Source: Gallionella sp.
Lineage (GTDB): Bacteria > Pseudomonadota > Gammaproteobacteria > Burkholderiales > Gallionellaceae
Assembly: GCA_024654105.1 (NCBI GenBank)
Contig: JANLID010000013.1
Location: 1 to 10,258 of the forward strand
Direction: 5' to 3'
Length of the DNA: 10,258 nt
Shown piece by piece: positions 1 to 5,649 of this stretch. The position numbers and the translations under genes are program-made. Under the pieces are notes generated by a model, which had not been told where the DNA came from, did no database searches, and worked only from the letters and a program-made list of their open reading frames with translations. How positions within the stretch are numbered: the stretch's first letter is position 1; every line of letters starts with the position of its first letter.

Positions 1-913
1 GATACTGGCGGCTGGACGGCTTGATGTCTTCGATCTTGATCTTGTCGATCTGGCGTGCGCGCGAGGTGGCCTGTTTGGCCTTGGACGCGTTTGCCGAAAA
101 GCGCGCCACGAAGGCTTTCAGCTCGGCGACTTTCTCTTTGGCCTTGGCATTGTCCGACGATTGCTGCTCGCGCGCCTGCGTGGCGGCCAGCATGTATTCG
201 TCGTAAGTGCCGGGGTAAGTGGTGATCTTGCCGTAGTCCAGATCGGACATGTGGGTGCACACGCTGTTCAGGAAGTGGCGGTCATGCGAAATGATGACCA
301 TCGTGCAATTGCGCGCGTTGAGGATATTTTCCAGCCAGCGGATGGTATTGATGTCGAGGTTGTTGGTCGGTTCGTCGAGCAGCAGAATGTCCGGGTTGGA
401 GAACAACGCCTGCGCCAGCAGCACGCGCAGCTTGAAACCGGGCGCGACCGCACTCATCGTCCCCTGGTGCAACTCGATCGGAATGCCCACGCCGAGCAAC
501 AATTCCCCGGCGCGCGGTTCAGCCGTATAACCGTCGTATTCGGCAAACTCCGCTTCCAGATCGGCGGCGCGCATGTAGTCTTCTTCCGATGCGTCCGGGT
601 TGGCGTAAATCGCATCGCGCTCGGACATCGCTGCCCACATCTCGGCATGCCCCATCATCACCACGTCCAGCACGCGCATGCCCTCAAAGGCAAACTGGTC
701 CTGGCGCAGTTTGCCGAGCCGCTCGCCCCGGTCCAGCATCACCTCGCCCGAGGTCTGCTCCAGGTCGCCGCCGAGGATTTTCATGAAGGTGGTTTTGCCG
801 CAGCCGTTCGCGCCGATCAGGCCATAGCGATTGCCGTCGCCGAACTTGACGGAGACGTTCTCGAATAGCGGCTTTGCGCCGAACTGCATGGTGATGTTTG
901 CGGTAGATAACAT
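1..913 (-). CDS. ybiT: ABC-F family ATPase, YbiT type (N-terminal part, cut by window edge)
   Basis: ABC-F proteins are soluble tandem ABC ATPases without membrane domains that act at the ribosome; the exact task of YbiT is not settled. The 304 visible codons follow E. coli YbiT closely from the first residues (MLSTANITMQFG). Domain 1 is complete: Walker A GANGCGKT at residues 34-41, Walker B with DILLLDEPT at 175-183 (catalytic Glu181) and the H-loop His210. In place of a standard LSGGQ signature it has MSAVAPGFKLR, as I recall for the first domain of YbiT. The charged linker between the two ABC domains follows and ends at SSRQY at the edge, so domain 2 lies outside the window. The ATG at 911-913 is preceded by AAGG with a 7-nt spacer. 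No frameshift or stop is seen. The family call is firm; the ybiT name rests on remembered similarity. Confidence 0.93.
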   Translation of the reverse strand, partial: MLSTANITMQFGAKPLFENVSVKFGDGNRYGLIGANGCGKTTFMKILGGDLEQTSGEVMLDRGERLGKLRQDQFAFEGMRVLDVVMMGHAEMWAAMSERDAIYANPDASEEDYMRAADLEAEFAEYDGYTAEPRAGELLLGVGIPIELHQGTMSAVAPGFKLRVLLAQALFSNPDILLLDEPTNNLDINTIRWLENILNARNCTMVIISHDRHFLNSVCTHMSDLDYGKITTYPGTYDEYMLAATQAREQQSSDNAKAKEKVAELKAFVARFSANASKAKQATSRARQIDKIKIEDIKPSSRQY

Positions 914-940
914 GGGATTGCCTTATAAAACAAGGCGCGC

Positions 941-949
941 ATTCTACCA
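941..949 (-). promoter_or_regulatory. Possible extended -10 promoter for the ybiT-like gene
   Basis: On the minus strand TGGTAGAAT matches the extended -10 pattern TGn-TATAAT with one mismatch. It lies about 28 nt upstream of the ybiT-like ATG, giving a short leader that includes the AAGG ribosome site. No convincing -35 hexamer is seen 16-18 nt upstream, so the call is weak. Confidence 0.3.
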
Positions 950-1069
950 CTGTGCGCCAAGGCAGCAGTTCCGTGTTCGCTCGGGAAGGAAGATTGAGCT
1001 TGCGATAGATGCTTTTGACAGCGGGTGTTTGCGTTTAATAGGCAATCCCTGCTAGCGGTGAAACCACGC

Positions 1070-1723
1070 CTATCGAATTTCTGCCGCCCTCCATTCCGCG
1101 ACGCCATCCCGCAAATGTGCGGATTTAAAACCTTCCTTACGCAACAGCGCTACTGCATCTACTGCCATCAGACAGTAAGGGCCACGGCAGTAGGCAACAA
1201 TCGGCTTGTCCTTTGGCAGTTCCGCGAGCCGTTGGCGCAGCTCGTCGATCGGGATGGAACGGGCAAATGGAAGGTGTGTCACCAGATACTCCTCGGTCGG
1301 GCGGACATCTAACACGACCACTTCCCCTCGGCGCGCCATTTTCATCAACGTTTCACGGTCATTGGGCACCAAATCCTCCGGTTGCATGGCGATTTTCTGT
1401 AATTCCATTTGGAGTTCAATCAGACGATCTTCGGCCAGCGTATGGATATGCACCCATAAATCTGAAACCGCCTTATCGGCCAGACGGTAAATAATGTTTT
1501 TACCTTGCCGCTCGGTTTCAACCAGATGGGCGCCGCGCAATTCACGCAGATGAGCACTGGTCAGCTTCATGCTGATTGAAGCCTCATGCGCAAGCGCTTC
1601 CACTGTCTTCTCACCCTGACCAAGCAACTCGATCAACTCCAGCCGCTTGGGGCTTGAGAATACCTTGCCTATCCGTGCCACCTGTTCATAAAGCAGGTCT
1701 TTGATCTTGCGAGCATCTTTCAT
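1070..1723 (-). CDS. ArsR-family transcriptional regulator fused to a rhodanese domain
   Basis: This 217-aa protein joins a DNA-binding winged helix (about residues 10-100) to a single rhodanese domain (about 120-217). The first half has the ArsR fold: KVFSSPKRLELIELL, then a helix-turn-helix (TVEALAHEASISMKLTSAHL) and a wing ending in IIYRL. The second half has VVVLDVRPTEEYLVTHLPFA, the rhodanese CH2A-like entry, and the active-site loop CRGPYC with Cys179 and Cys184, then the closing LRDGVAEW. There is no ELCVCDL metal site, and no cysteine at all before residue 179. This differs from the SqrR/BigR persulfide repressors, which use two cysteines inside the winged helix. It is divergent from the DsrE/SQR operon, so it probably represses that operon and itself in response to sulfide or persulfide. 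Domain calls are solid; the ligand is inferred. Confidence 0.9.
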   Translation of the reverse strand: MKDARKIKDLLYEQVARIGKVFSSPKRLELIELLGQGEKTVEALAHEASISMKLTSAHLRELRGAHLVETERQGKNIIYRLADKAVSDLWVHIHTLAEDRLIELQMELQKIAMQPEDLVPNDRETLMKMARRGEVVVLDVRPTEEYLVTHLPFARSIPIDELRQRLAELPKDKPIVAYCRGPYCLMAVDAVALLRKEGFKSAHLRDGVAEWRAAEIR

Positions 1724-1750
1724 GATAACAATCCAATAATTATCCGATTG

Positions 1751-1774
1751 CAGATTGTAGCATTAAACAATCTG
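1751..1774. promoter_or_regulatory. Operator candidate: CAGATTGT-N8-ACAATCTG
   Basis: A perfect 8-bp inverted repeat with an 8-bp A/T-rich spacer. It covers the probable extended -10 of the arsR-rhodanese gene, so a protein bound here would block that promoter. Size and symmetry suit a dimeric winged-helix repressor. Its centre (1762.5) is 20 bp, about two helical turns, from that of the next palindrome (1782.5). Confidence 0.55.
1754..1762 (-). promoter_or_regulatory. Extended -10 promoter of the arsR-rhodanese gene
   Basis: Read leftwards, TGCTACAAT fits the extended -10 pattern TGn-TATAAT with one mismatch (TACAAT). Transcription would start near 1747 and leave a leader of about 24 nt before the ATG at 1723. 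A TTGACA also lies leftward at 1773-1778, but only 13 nt from this -10, so it is probably not its partner. Confidence 0.4.
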
Positions 1775-1791
1775 TCAATGATTCCATTGAC
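1774..1791. promoter_or_regulatory. Operator candidate: GTCAATG-ATTC-CATTGAC
   Basis: A perfect 7-bp inverted repeat with a 4-bp spacer. Its right arm runs into the TTGACA -35 box of the dsrE-sqr promoter, a standard place for a repressor site. It shares base 1774 with the neighbouring palindrome and sits close to the middle of the 123-bp divergent spacer. Confidence 0.55.
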
Positions 1792-1815
1792 ATCCTGCCC
1801 AGATATTGCTCTAAT
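1787..1815 (+). promoter_or_regulatory. Sigma-70 promoter of the dsrE-sqr operon
   Basis: TTGACA (1787-1792), a 17-nt spacer and TCTAAT (1810-1815) form a near-consensus sigma-70 promoter: 6/6 at -35, 5/6 at -10, ideal spacing. Transcription would start near 1822, about 37 nt before the preferred dsrE start. Inverted repeats overlap both hexamers, so the promoter looks strong but repressed. Confidence 0.7.
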
Positions 1816-1833
1816 CATTCCAGCAATCATTAG
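1811..1833. promoter_or_regulatory. CTAAT-N13-ATTAG inverted repeat with AATCATT direct repeat
   Basis: CTAAT (1811-1815) and ATTAG (1829-1833) are an inverted pair centred at 1822, the expected transcription start of the dsrE operon. Inside are two direct copies of AATCATT (1813-1819 and 1825-1831), 12 bp apart. The centre is about 40 bp from that of the 1774-1791 palindrome. It may be a third regulator site; this is less certain than the two perfect palindromes. Confidence 0.3.
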
Positions 1834-1858
1834 ATTGTTATAGAAAATGGAAAAAATT

Positions 1859-2209
1859 ATGAAATACCTGATGATCCTGAACGATGCTCCTTATGGTACG
1901 GAGCGCAGCTATAACGGGTTACGGCTTGCGCGCACGCTGCTCAAGACGGGCGAAGCGGAGGTCAAGATGTTCCTTGTCGGTGATGCGGCCGCCTGCGCCA
2001 AGCGCGGGCAGAAGGTGCCGCAGGGTTATTACAACATCGGCGACATGCTGGGCATGATGGTGCGTCATGGTGGCGAAGTCGGCGTGTGCGGCAGTTGCCT
2101 TGACGCGCGCGGCATCGTTGCCGAGGAGATGATCGAAGGTGCGTCGCGCAGCACCATGGATCAGCTCACCGCGTGGACGCAGTGGGCCGACAAAGTCATC
2201 GTTTTTTAG
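1859..2209 (+). CDS. DsrE/TusD-family sulfur-carrier protein
   Basis: A 116-aa single-domain protein of the DsrE superfamily, starting MKYLMILNDAPYGTERSY and ending WADKVIVF. Proteins of this fold carry or relay persulfide sulfur on a cysteine. The motif GEVGVCGSCLDARG puts Cys77 and Cys80 (numbered from this start) near the active cysteine of TusD/DsrE, which is at about residue 78. One further cysteine lies nearer the N-terminus, in AAACAKRG. An in-frame ATG at 1847 would add four residues (MEKI). I prefer 1859 because the family normally begins with MKY and because GGA at 1849-1851 is suitably spaced for it, whereas the upstream ATG lacks a clear ribosome site. The gene is first in an operon with the SQR-like gene, 10 nt away, and is divergent from the ArsR-rhodanese regulator. 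It probably handles sulfane sulfur made by that oxidoreductase. Confidence 0.88.
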   Translation: MKYLMILNDAPYGTERSYNGLRLARTLLKTGEAEVKMFLVGDAAACAKRGQKVPQGYYNIGDMLGMMVRHGGEVGVCGSCLDARGIVAEEMIEGASRSTMDQLTAWTQWADKVIVF

Positions 2210-2219
2210 GAAGAATGAA

Positions 2220-3371
2220 ATGAATCGCACGGTGCTGGTATTGGGCGCAGGAATCGGCGGCATCGTTGCCGCCGAGACGTTGCGCAAGTTGCTGCCTGCT
2301 TCCGACCGTGTGATCGCGGTGGATCGCGCTGACCGGCATTCCTTTCCGCCATCATTGTTATGGCTGATGGTCGGCGAACGCAAACCTGAGGACTTCACTC
2401 GCTCACTTGACCGCTTGGCGAATCGTGGCGTGGAGTTGCGCCGTGGCAACATTACCCGTATCGATCCGGCGCGGAGGGGAATCGAGATCGACGGACAGCC
2501 CGTCGCCGCCGATGCCCTGGTGATCGCGCTGGGTGCCGACTATGCGCCCGAAGCAATTCCCGGCCTGGCGGCGGCGGGACTGAACATCTACACCATGGAA
2601 GGCGCCGGTGCCATCCGTGACTCCCTCGCCCGTTTTGAGGGCGGGCGCATCGTCATTCTCACTGCTGCACCCATGTACAAGTGTCCGGCAGCTCCCTACG
2701 AGGCAGCACTGCTGGTGGAAGCCTTTCTGCGCAAGCACGGTTTGCGCGACAAGACGACAATCGAGTTTTTCGCCGCCGAACCCCGTCCGATGTTCGTGGC
2801 CGGCCCCGAGGTGGGTGCCGCCGTGCGCGGCATGGTCGAAGCTCAGGGCATCGCCTACCATCCCGAGCATCAGGTCAAGGAAGTCGATCCGGCGGCGCGC
2901 CGTGTCACCTTCGCCAACGGCACCGCCGCCGAATTCGACCTGCTGTTTTATGTCCCGCCGCATCGGGCGCCGGTAGTGGTGCGCGAAGCGGGACTCACCA
3001 ACGAGGCTGGCTGGATACCGGTGGATCGGCACACTCTGCAGACGCAGTTCGAGGGGGTCTTCGCGGTCGGCGACATTACCTCTATTCCCCTGAAGATGGG
3101 CCGTCCATTGCCCAAGGCCGGTGTCTTCGCCCACGGACAGGCCGAGGTGGTGGCGAACAACATCGCCCATGCCTGGGCTGGCCGGGGTACGCCGCGAAAA
3201 TTCGCCGGCAATGGTATGTGTTTCATCGAAACCGGCAACGCACGCGCCGGCATCGGCAAAGGCAATTTCTACGCCGAACCGATGCCCCAGGTGGAAATGC
3301 GTGGGCCGAACCTGTTCTGGCATATAGGCAAGATACTGTATGAGAAGTATTGGCTGTATCGGCATTTCTGA
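2220..3371 (+). CDS. sqr: Sulfide:quinone oxidoreductase-like FAD flavoprotein
   Basis: This 383-aa protein belongs to the two-dinucleotide-domain flavoproteins that include sulfide:quinone oxidoreductase and the flavocytochrome c sulfide dehydrogenase flavoprotein. It has an FAD Rossmann motif GAGIGG at residues 9-14 and a second FAD motif, FAVGD, ending at Asp285. The two redox cysteines that carry sulfur in this family are seen as Cys155 in KCPAAPYE and Cys334 in MCFIETG; these are its only cysteines. The third cysteine found in some SQRs is absent. The end (LFWHIGKILYEKYWLYRHF) looks like the amphipathic helices that seat SQR on the membrane. There is no signal peptide, which argues against a FccB-type periplasmic protein. 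The start at 2220 has AGGAAG overlapping the dsrE stop, 6 nt away; an upstream in-frame ATG at 2139 lies inside dsrE and is rejected. It probably oxidises sulfide to polysulfide or persulfide, feeding electrons to quinone. Confidence 0.88.
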   Translation: MNRTVLVLGAGIGGIVAAETLRKLLPASDRVIAVDRADRHSFPPSLLWLMVGERKPEDFTRSLDRLANRGVELRRGNITRIDPARRGIEIDGQPVAADALVIALGADYAPEAIPGLAAAGLNIYTMEGAGAIRDSLARFEGGRIVILTAAPMYKCPAAPYEAALLVEAFLRKHGLRDKTTIEFFAAEPRPMFVAGPEVGAAVRGMVEAQGIAYHPEHQVKEVDPAARRVTFANGTAAEFDLLFYVPPHRAPVVVREAGLTNEAGWIPVDRHTLQTQFEGVFAVGDITSIPLKMGRPLPKAGVFAHGQAEVVANNIAHAWAGRGTPRKFAGNGMCFIETGNARAGIGKGNFYAEPMPQVEMRGPNLFWHIGKILYEKYWLYRHF

Positions 3372-3406
3372 CGATATAGAGTTTCAACAACAAAAAGGAA
3401 ACGGCT

Positions 3407-3448
3407 ATGTTTTTCAAGCAACTGGCAACCAAGGAACCATCTCCTTGA
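3407..3448 (+). pseudogene. 13-codon stub of a lost third operon gene, possibly a persulfide-dioxygenase-like MBL protein
   Basis: Thirty-five nt after the SQR stop, AAGGA followed by a well-spaced ATG opens a reading frame of only 13 residues, MFFKQLATKEPSP, then TGA. From memory, MFFKQLATKE is how metallo-beta-lactamase-fold persulfide dioxygenase/rhodanese-type proteins of sulfur-oxidising proteobacteria often begin, and such genes commonly accompany SQR. The downstream sequence does not continue this protein in any frame. I infer a gene truncated by a deletion or rearrangement soon after its start. A short leader peptide is the alternative. Confidence 0.5.
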
Positions 3449-3632
3449 TCGTATCGCGCAGCATTCCGCTCAAACAACGAGAAGGAACCCCACCAGTTGG
3501 ACCAACAAATATCACCCGTAAGCTCATACGTCCCTTGCCACCACCCCCGAAGACTGGTTATCAGGCAGAACCAGGCATTACGGATGAGGACTATAAGCAC
3601 ATTCTTTCAGTGATTCGGCACGAAGGCCGCAC
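3449..3632 (+). pseudogene. Internal fragment of a nuclease-like conserved hypothetical protein
   Basis: The frame right after the stub reads VSRSIPLKQREGTPPVGPTN, a proline-rich linker (RPLPPPPKTGYQAEPG) and then ITDEDYKHILSVIRHEGRT. This proline-linker plus 'DEDY.HIL..IR' pattern resembles the middle of a recurrent uncharacterised protein whose later part has a restriction-endonuclease-like fold; that link is from memory. There is no start codon with a ribosome site, and the similarity stops at about 3632, where the sequence changes to unrelated protein in another frame. It is best read as a piece of a gene carried in by rearrangement. The composition is also more A/T-rich than the flanking genes. 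Confidence 0.5.
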
Positions 3633-3686
3633 AGCCTGTTCTCCGAACGCTTCCTGCGCCAGCCGCCACGCAAGTGGGTTGACTGA
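3633..3686 (+). pseudogene. C-terminal tail of an unidentified protein
   Basis: In a different frame from the preceding fragment the sequence reads SLFSERFLRQPPRKWVD and ends in TGA at 3684-3686. The stop overlaps the ATG of the following signal peptide (TGATG), the usual arrangement of coupled operon genes. This suggests the last residues of a real upstream gene whose body is missing. I do not recognise the protein. Confidence 0.35.
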
Positions 3687-3930
3687 TGCTGCGAACGGTC
3701 ACGCTCTCTGCAGTTCTTCTGCTGGCGCCGCTGGCGGTGCGGGCGGAGGTTATGCTTCGTACAACGCCAGCAACGGCGACCACTTTGTAAACCCGGAACT
3801 GCGCTATAGTTTCACCGGCAAGGTATGGGGCGCGGCCGGCGCCAATCTCTTCGGCGGCAAGCCGTGGGGTCAGTTCGGGCAACTCGCTCGCGACGGCAAC
3901 GTGTACCTCCAGGCCCGTTACGAATTCTGA
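3686..3930 (+). pseudogene. Outer-membrane beta-barrel protein with internal deletion and frameshift
   Basis: The ATG at 3686 opens a clear signal peptide: MLRTVTLSAVLLLAPLAVRA, hydrophobic core and an AxA-like cleavage site (VRA). That frame stops at 3790. From about 3751 another frame reads YNASNGDHFVNPELRYSF, GANLFGGKPWGQFGQL and ends NVYLQARYEF. Alternating aromatic and hydrophobic residues and a terminal Phe are typical of the last strands of a barrel protein recognised by the BAM machinery. The simplest reading is one outer-membrane porin-like gene that lost nearly all its interior and its frame. The parts could also come from two genes. A full-length frame spanning 3340-3930 exists by chance and joins unrelated fragments, so it should not be annotated as a gene. 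Confidence 0.6.
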
Positions 3931-3961
3931 TTTCAACCATGAAACGCATAGGAGGCATGAC

Positions 3962-4204
3962 ATGATGAACGATTGGCACGGTTTCGGCGGGTGGGGAATG
4001 GGCTTTGGTTTTATTTTCATGTTGCTGTTCTGGGGGCTGGTCATTCTTGGAATCGCAGCGCTGATCCGATGGCTGATGACGCAGTCGCCGCCAGGTCGCG
4101 GCTCGCGCGACAAAACACCATTGGAGATCGTGCAAGAGCGCTATGCGCGCGGCGAGATCGACCGGGAGGAATACGAGCAGAAAAAGCGGGATCTGGAGCC
4201 GTGA
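3962..4204 (+). CDS. Small membrane protein with C-terminal SHOCT domain
   Basis: An 80-aa protein: a Gly/Trp/Phe-rich N-terminus (WHGFGGWGMGFGF), one transmembrane helix at about residues 15-40, a short basic linker and a SHOCT motif (PLEIVQERYARGEIDREEYEQK) at the end. SHOCT is a short helical module often found at the ends of membrane-anchored proteins and thought to mediate oligomerisation. Proteins of this exact form are common in proteobacterial metal- and stress-related gene neighbourhoods, but no activity is established. AGGAGG at 3950-3955 lies 6 nt before the first of two adjacent ATGs; either may be used. The gene is 31 nt beyond the barrel-protein remnant. Confidence 0.85.
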   Translation: MMNDWHGFGGWGMGFGFIFMLLFWGLVILGIAALIRWLMTQSPPGRGSRDKTPLEIVQERYARGEIDREEYEQKKRDLEP

Positions 4205-4392
4205 GCGTGAGGGTGCCGTACCGATAAATGTTCCACTGTCGCGGCCCCGTTGCTGTCAGGGAAGGGATTTTCTGACATCCGTGTGACGCGCGGGGGAATG
4301 ACGGTCTGGAACCGAAACGGTTTCCCGGTGGAAAGATGAAGCCACGGCAATGATCGGGTGACTATCGTGATTCTTTACTTTTGGGACATTCC
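4205..4392. other. Non-coding spacer with a small hairpin
   Basis: No gene is seen between the SHOCT and cytochrome genes. At 4255-4276 GTCAGGGAA and TTTTCTGAC can pair in RNA with two G-U pairs around the loop GGGA. No run of T follows it, so it is not a standard terminator. Near 4308-4322 there is a short symmetric element, AACCG-AAA-CGGTT. Neither has an assigned role. Confidence 0.35.
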
Positions 4393-5649
4393 ATGAAGTT
4401 TGTCCGTAACAAGAAAACCATAGTTGTCGGCATCGTCCTGTTCGCCTTGATTACGTTCCTGGCTTGGCGACTGATCCGGCCGATGAACGTCTTCGTGGTA
4501 TCGGAGGCGTTTGAACGCCCGGTCTCAACCGCCGGCATGCCTCCATCGCTCCAGTCCTTAAGCGCTAACGGCTGTGCCGGTTGCCACCGGGAGTTTTACG
4601 AAGAGTGGTCGAAGAGCATCCACAGCCAGGCCTGGACCGATCCCTATTTTCAGGTGGATTGGGCGTTTGACGGCAAACCGCAAATCTGCAAGAACTGCCA
4701 TATCCCGCTCGATCGCCAGCAGGAGTACAAGGTCGTTGGATTCAAAGACCAGGACAAATGGCAGCCCATCCTGGAGCCCAATCCGGAGTTTGATGCACAA
4801 CTGCAGCATGAGGGCGTCACCTGTGCAGCCTGCCACCTCCGGAATGGCAAGATTCTCGGGCCTTACGGCAGCGGGAGTACAGCGCATCCCGTTGAAAAAC
4901 TCGCCAATCCCAACGAAGTCTGCTTCAAATGTCACGTCGTGGGCGGAGACCGTTGGGACACGTTTCTCCGGTTCCCGCCATGCGGAACCGTCGCCGAGAT
5001 TCGTAACACCCCGGGCGCGACAAAAGATACTCCGCCTGTTGCTGCGAACGGCGCCGTTGGCCGCGAAACCGTCGGGCCGGGCAACGCGACGCCGGACTGC
5101 GTCCAATGCCACATGCCGCTCGCTGAGCGACCCCTGGTCGCGGGCGGGCAGGTTCGGACGGTGCGCAAACATCTGTGGCGCGGCGGTCACGATCCGGAAA
5201 TGGTGAAACAGGGACTGGACGCTGCACTTCGCGAAGCGCCAACATCTTCGCCTGACAAACGCTCCTTTACGCTGACGCTAACCAATGCCGGGGCGGCGCA
5301 TTATCTTCCGACCGGGACGCCGGATCGACAACTGACTGCATCCATCCGTCTTGTGGATCGCAATGGCGCCGTGCTGCGCGAAGACCACCATGTCCTTAAG
5401 CGGAGCATCCTGTGGCGCCCCTTTATCGTCGATCTGCGGGATACACGCTTGCCGCGCTGGCAGCCGAGAGTCTTCCAGTTTGATGTCGATCCCCGTCGCG
5501 ACCCAACGGCGGTGGCGGTGGAAGCGCAGGTGCAGTACCACCTGCTCGACGAAGACCGCAGACGGCGAATCGGCTATGAGAATAAGGAGCCCATTGCCTA
5601 TGACGTGTTCCGCGACCGTATCGCCCTGAATCGAGAGAAGACGAATTGA
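4393..5649 (+). CDS. Membrane-anchored pentaheme cytochrome c
   Basis: A 418-aa protein with an N-terminal basic stretch and one membrane helix (about residues 8-27), without a clear cleavage site, so it is probably anchored and exported. Five CxxCH heme motifs follow: CAGCH (61-65), CKNCH (99-103), CAACH (144-148), CFKCH (177-181) and CVQCH (236-240). Several further histidines (HSQAW, HLWRGGHD) could be distal ligands. Cys197 in FPPCGTV is outside any heme motif. After residue 270 there are no hemes; the region FTLTLTNAGAAHYLPTGTPD to the end looks like a beta-rich domain. The heme part suggests the cytochrome c554/multiheme superfamily. Its role is probably periplasmic electron transfer; donor and acceptor cannot be read from the sequence. 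Start chosen at the ATG, with GGGA 6 nt upstream; a TTG 12 nt earlier is less likely. No partner oxidoreductase gene is adjacent. Confidence 0.88.
   Translation: MKFVRNKKTIVVGIVLFALITFLAWRLIRPMNVFVVSEAFERPVSTAGMPPSLQSLSANGCAGCHREFYEEWSKSIHSQAWTDPYFQVDWAFDGKPQICKNCHIPLDRQQEYKVVGFKDQDKWQPILEPNPEFDAQLQHEGVTCAACHLRNGKILGPYGSGSTAHPVEKLANPNEVCFKCHVVGGDRWDTFLRFPPCGTVAEIRNTPGATKDTPPVAANGAVGRETVGPGNATPDCVQCHMPLAERPLVAGGQVRTVRKHLWRGGHDPEMVKQGLDAALREAPTSSPDKRSFTLTLTNAGAAHYLPTGTPDRQLTASIRLVDRNGAVLREDHHVLKRSILWRPFIVDLRDTRLPRWQPRVFQFDVDPRRDPTAVAVEAQVQYHLLDEDRRRRIGYENKEPIAYDVFRDRIALNREKTN

Larger units (their letters stand above)
1725..1841. repeat. Outer inverted pair ATAACAATC ... GATTGTTAT flanking the divergent spacer
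   Basis: ATAACAATC (1725-1733) and its exact reverse complement GATTGTTAT (1833-1841) lie just inside the two divergent start codons. Their midpoint is at about 1783, which is also the centre of the palindrome at 1774-1791. They may be outer operator half-sites for the ArsR-rhodanese protein, perhaps used together by looping, or remains of a duplicated leader. Function is inferred. Confidence 0.4.

Noticed and set aside
161..868. 235-codon plus-strand frame opposite the ybiT-like gene
   Set aside because: It mirrors a strongly conserved ABC-F protein on the minus strand.
1015..1041. TTGACA followed by TAATAG as a plus-strand promoter antisense to the regulator
   Set aside because: The spacer is only 15 nt and no transcript unit follows; likely chance.
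2403..3365. 320-codon open frame antisense to the SQR-like gene
   Set aside because: The translation is compositionally odd with no motif, while the plus strand has the full FAD and cysteine pattern.
3340..3930. Single 196-residue protein
   Set aside because: It starts inside the SQR gene and joins unrelated fragments; no ribosome site and no single family covers it.
4574..5206. 210-codon open frames on both strands within the cytochrome gene
   Set aside because: They lack any signature; the cytochrome frame carries five CxxCH motifs.
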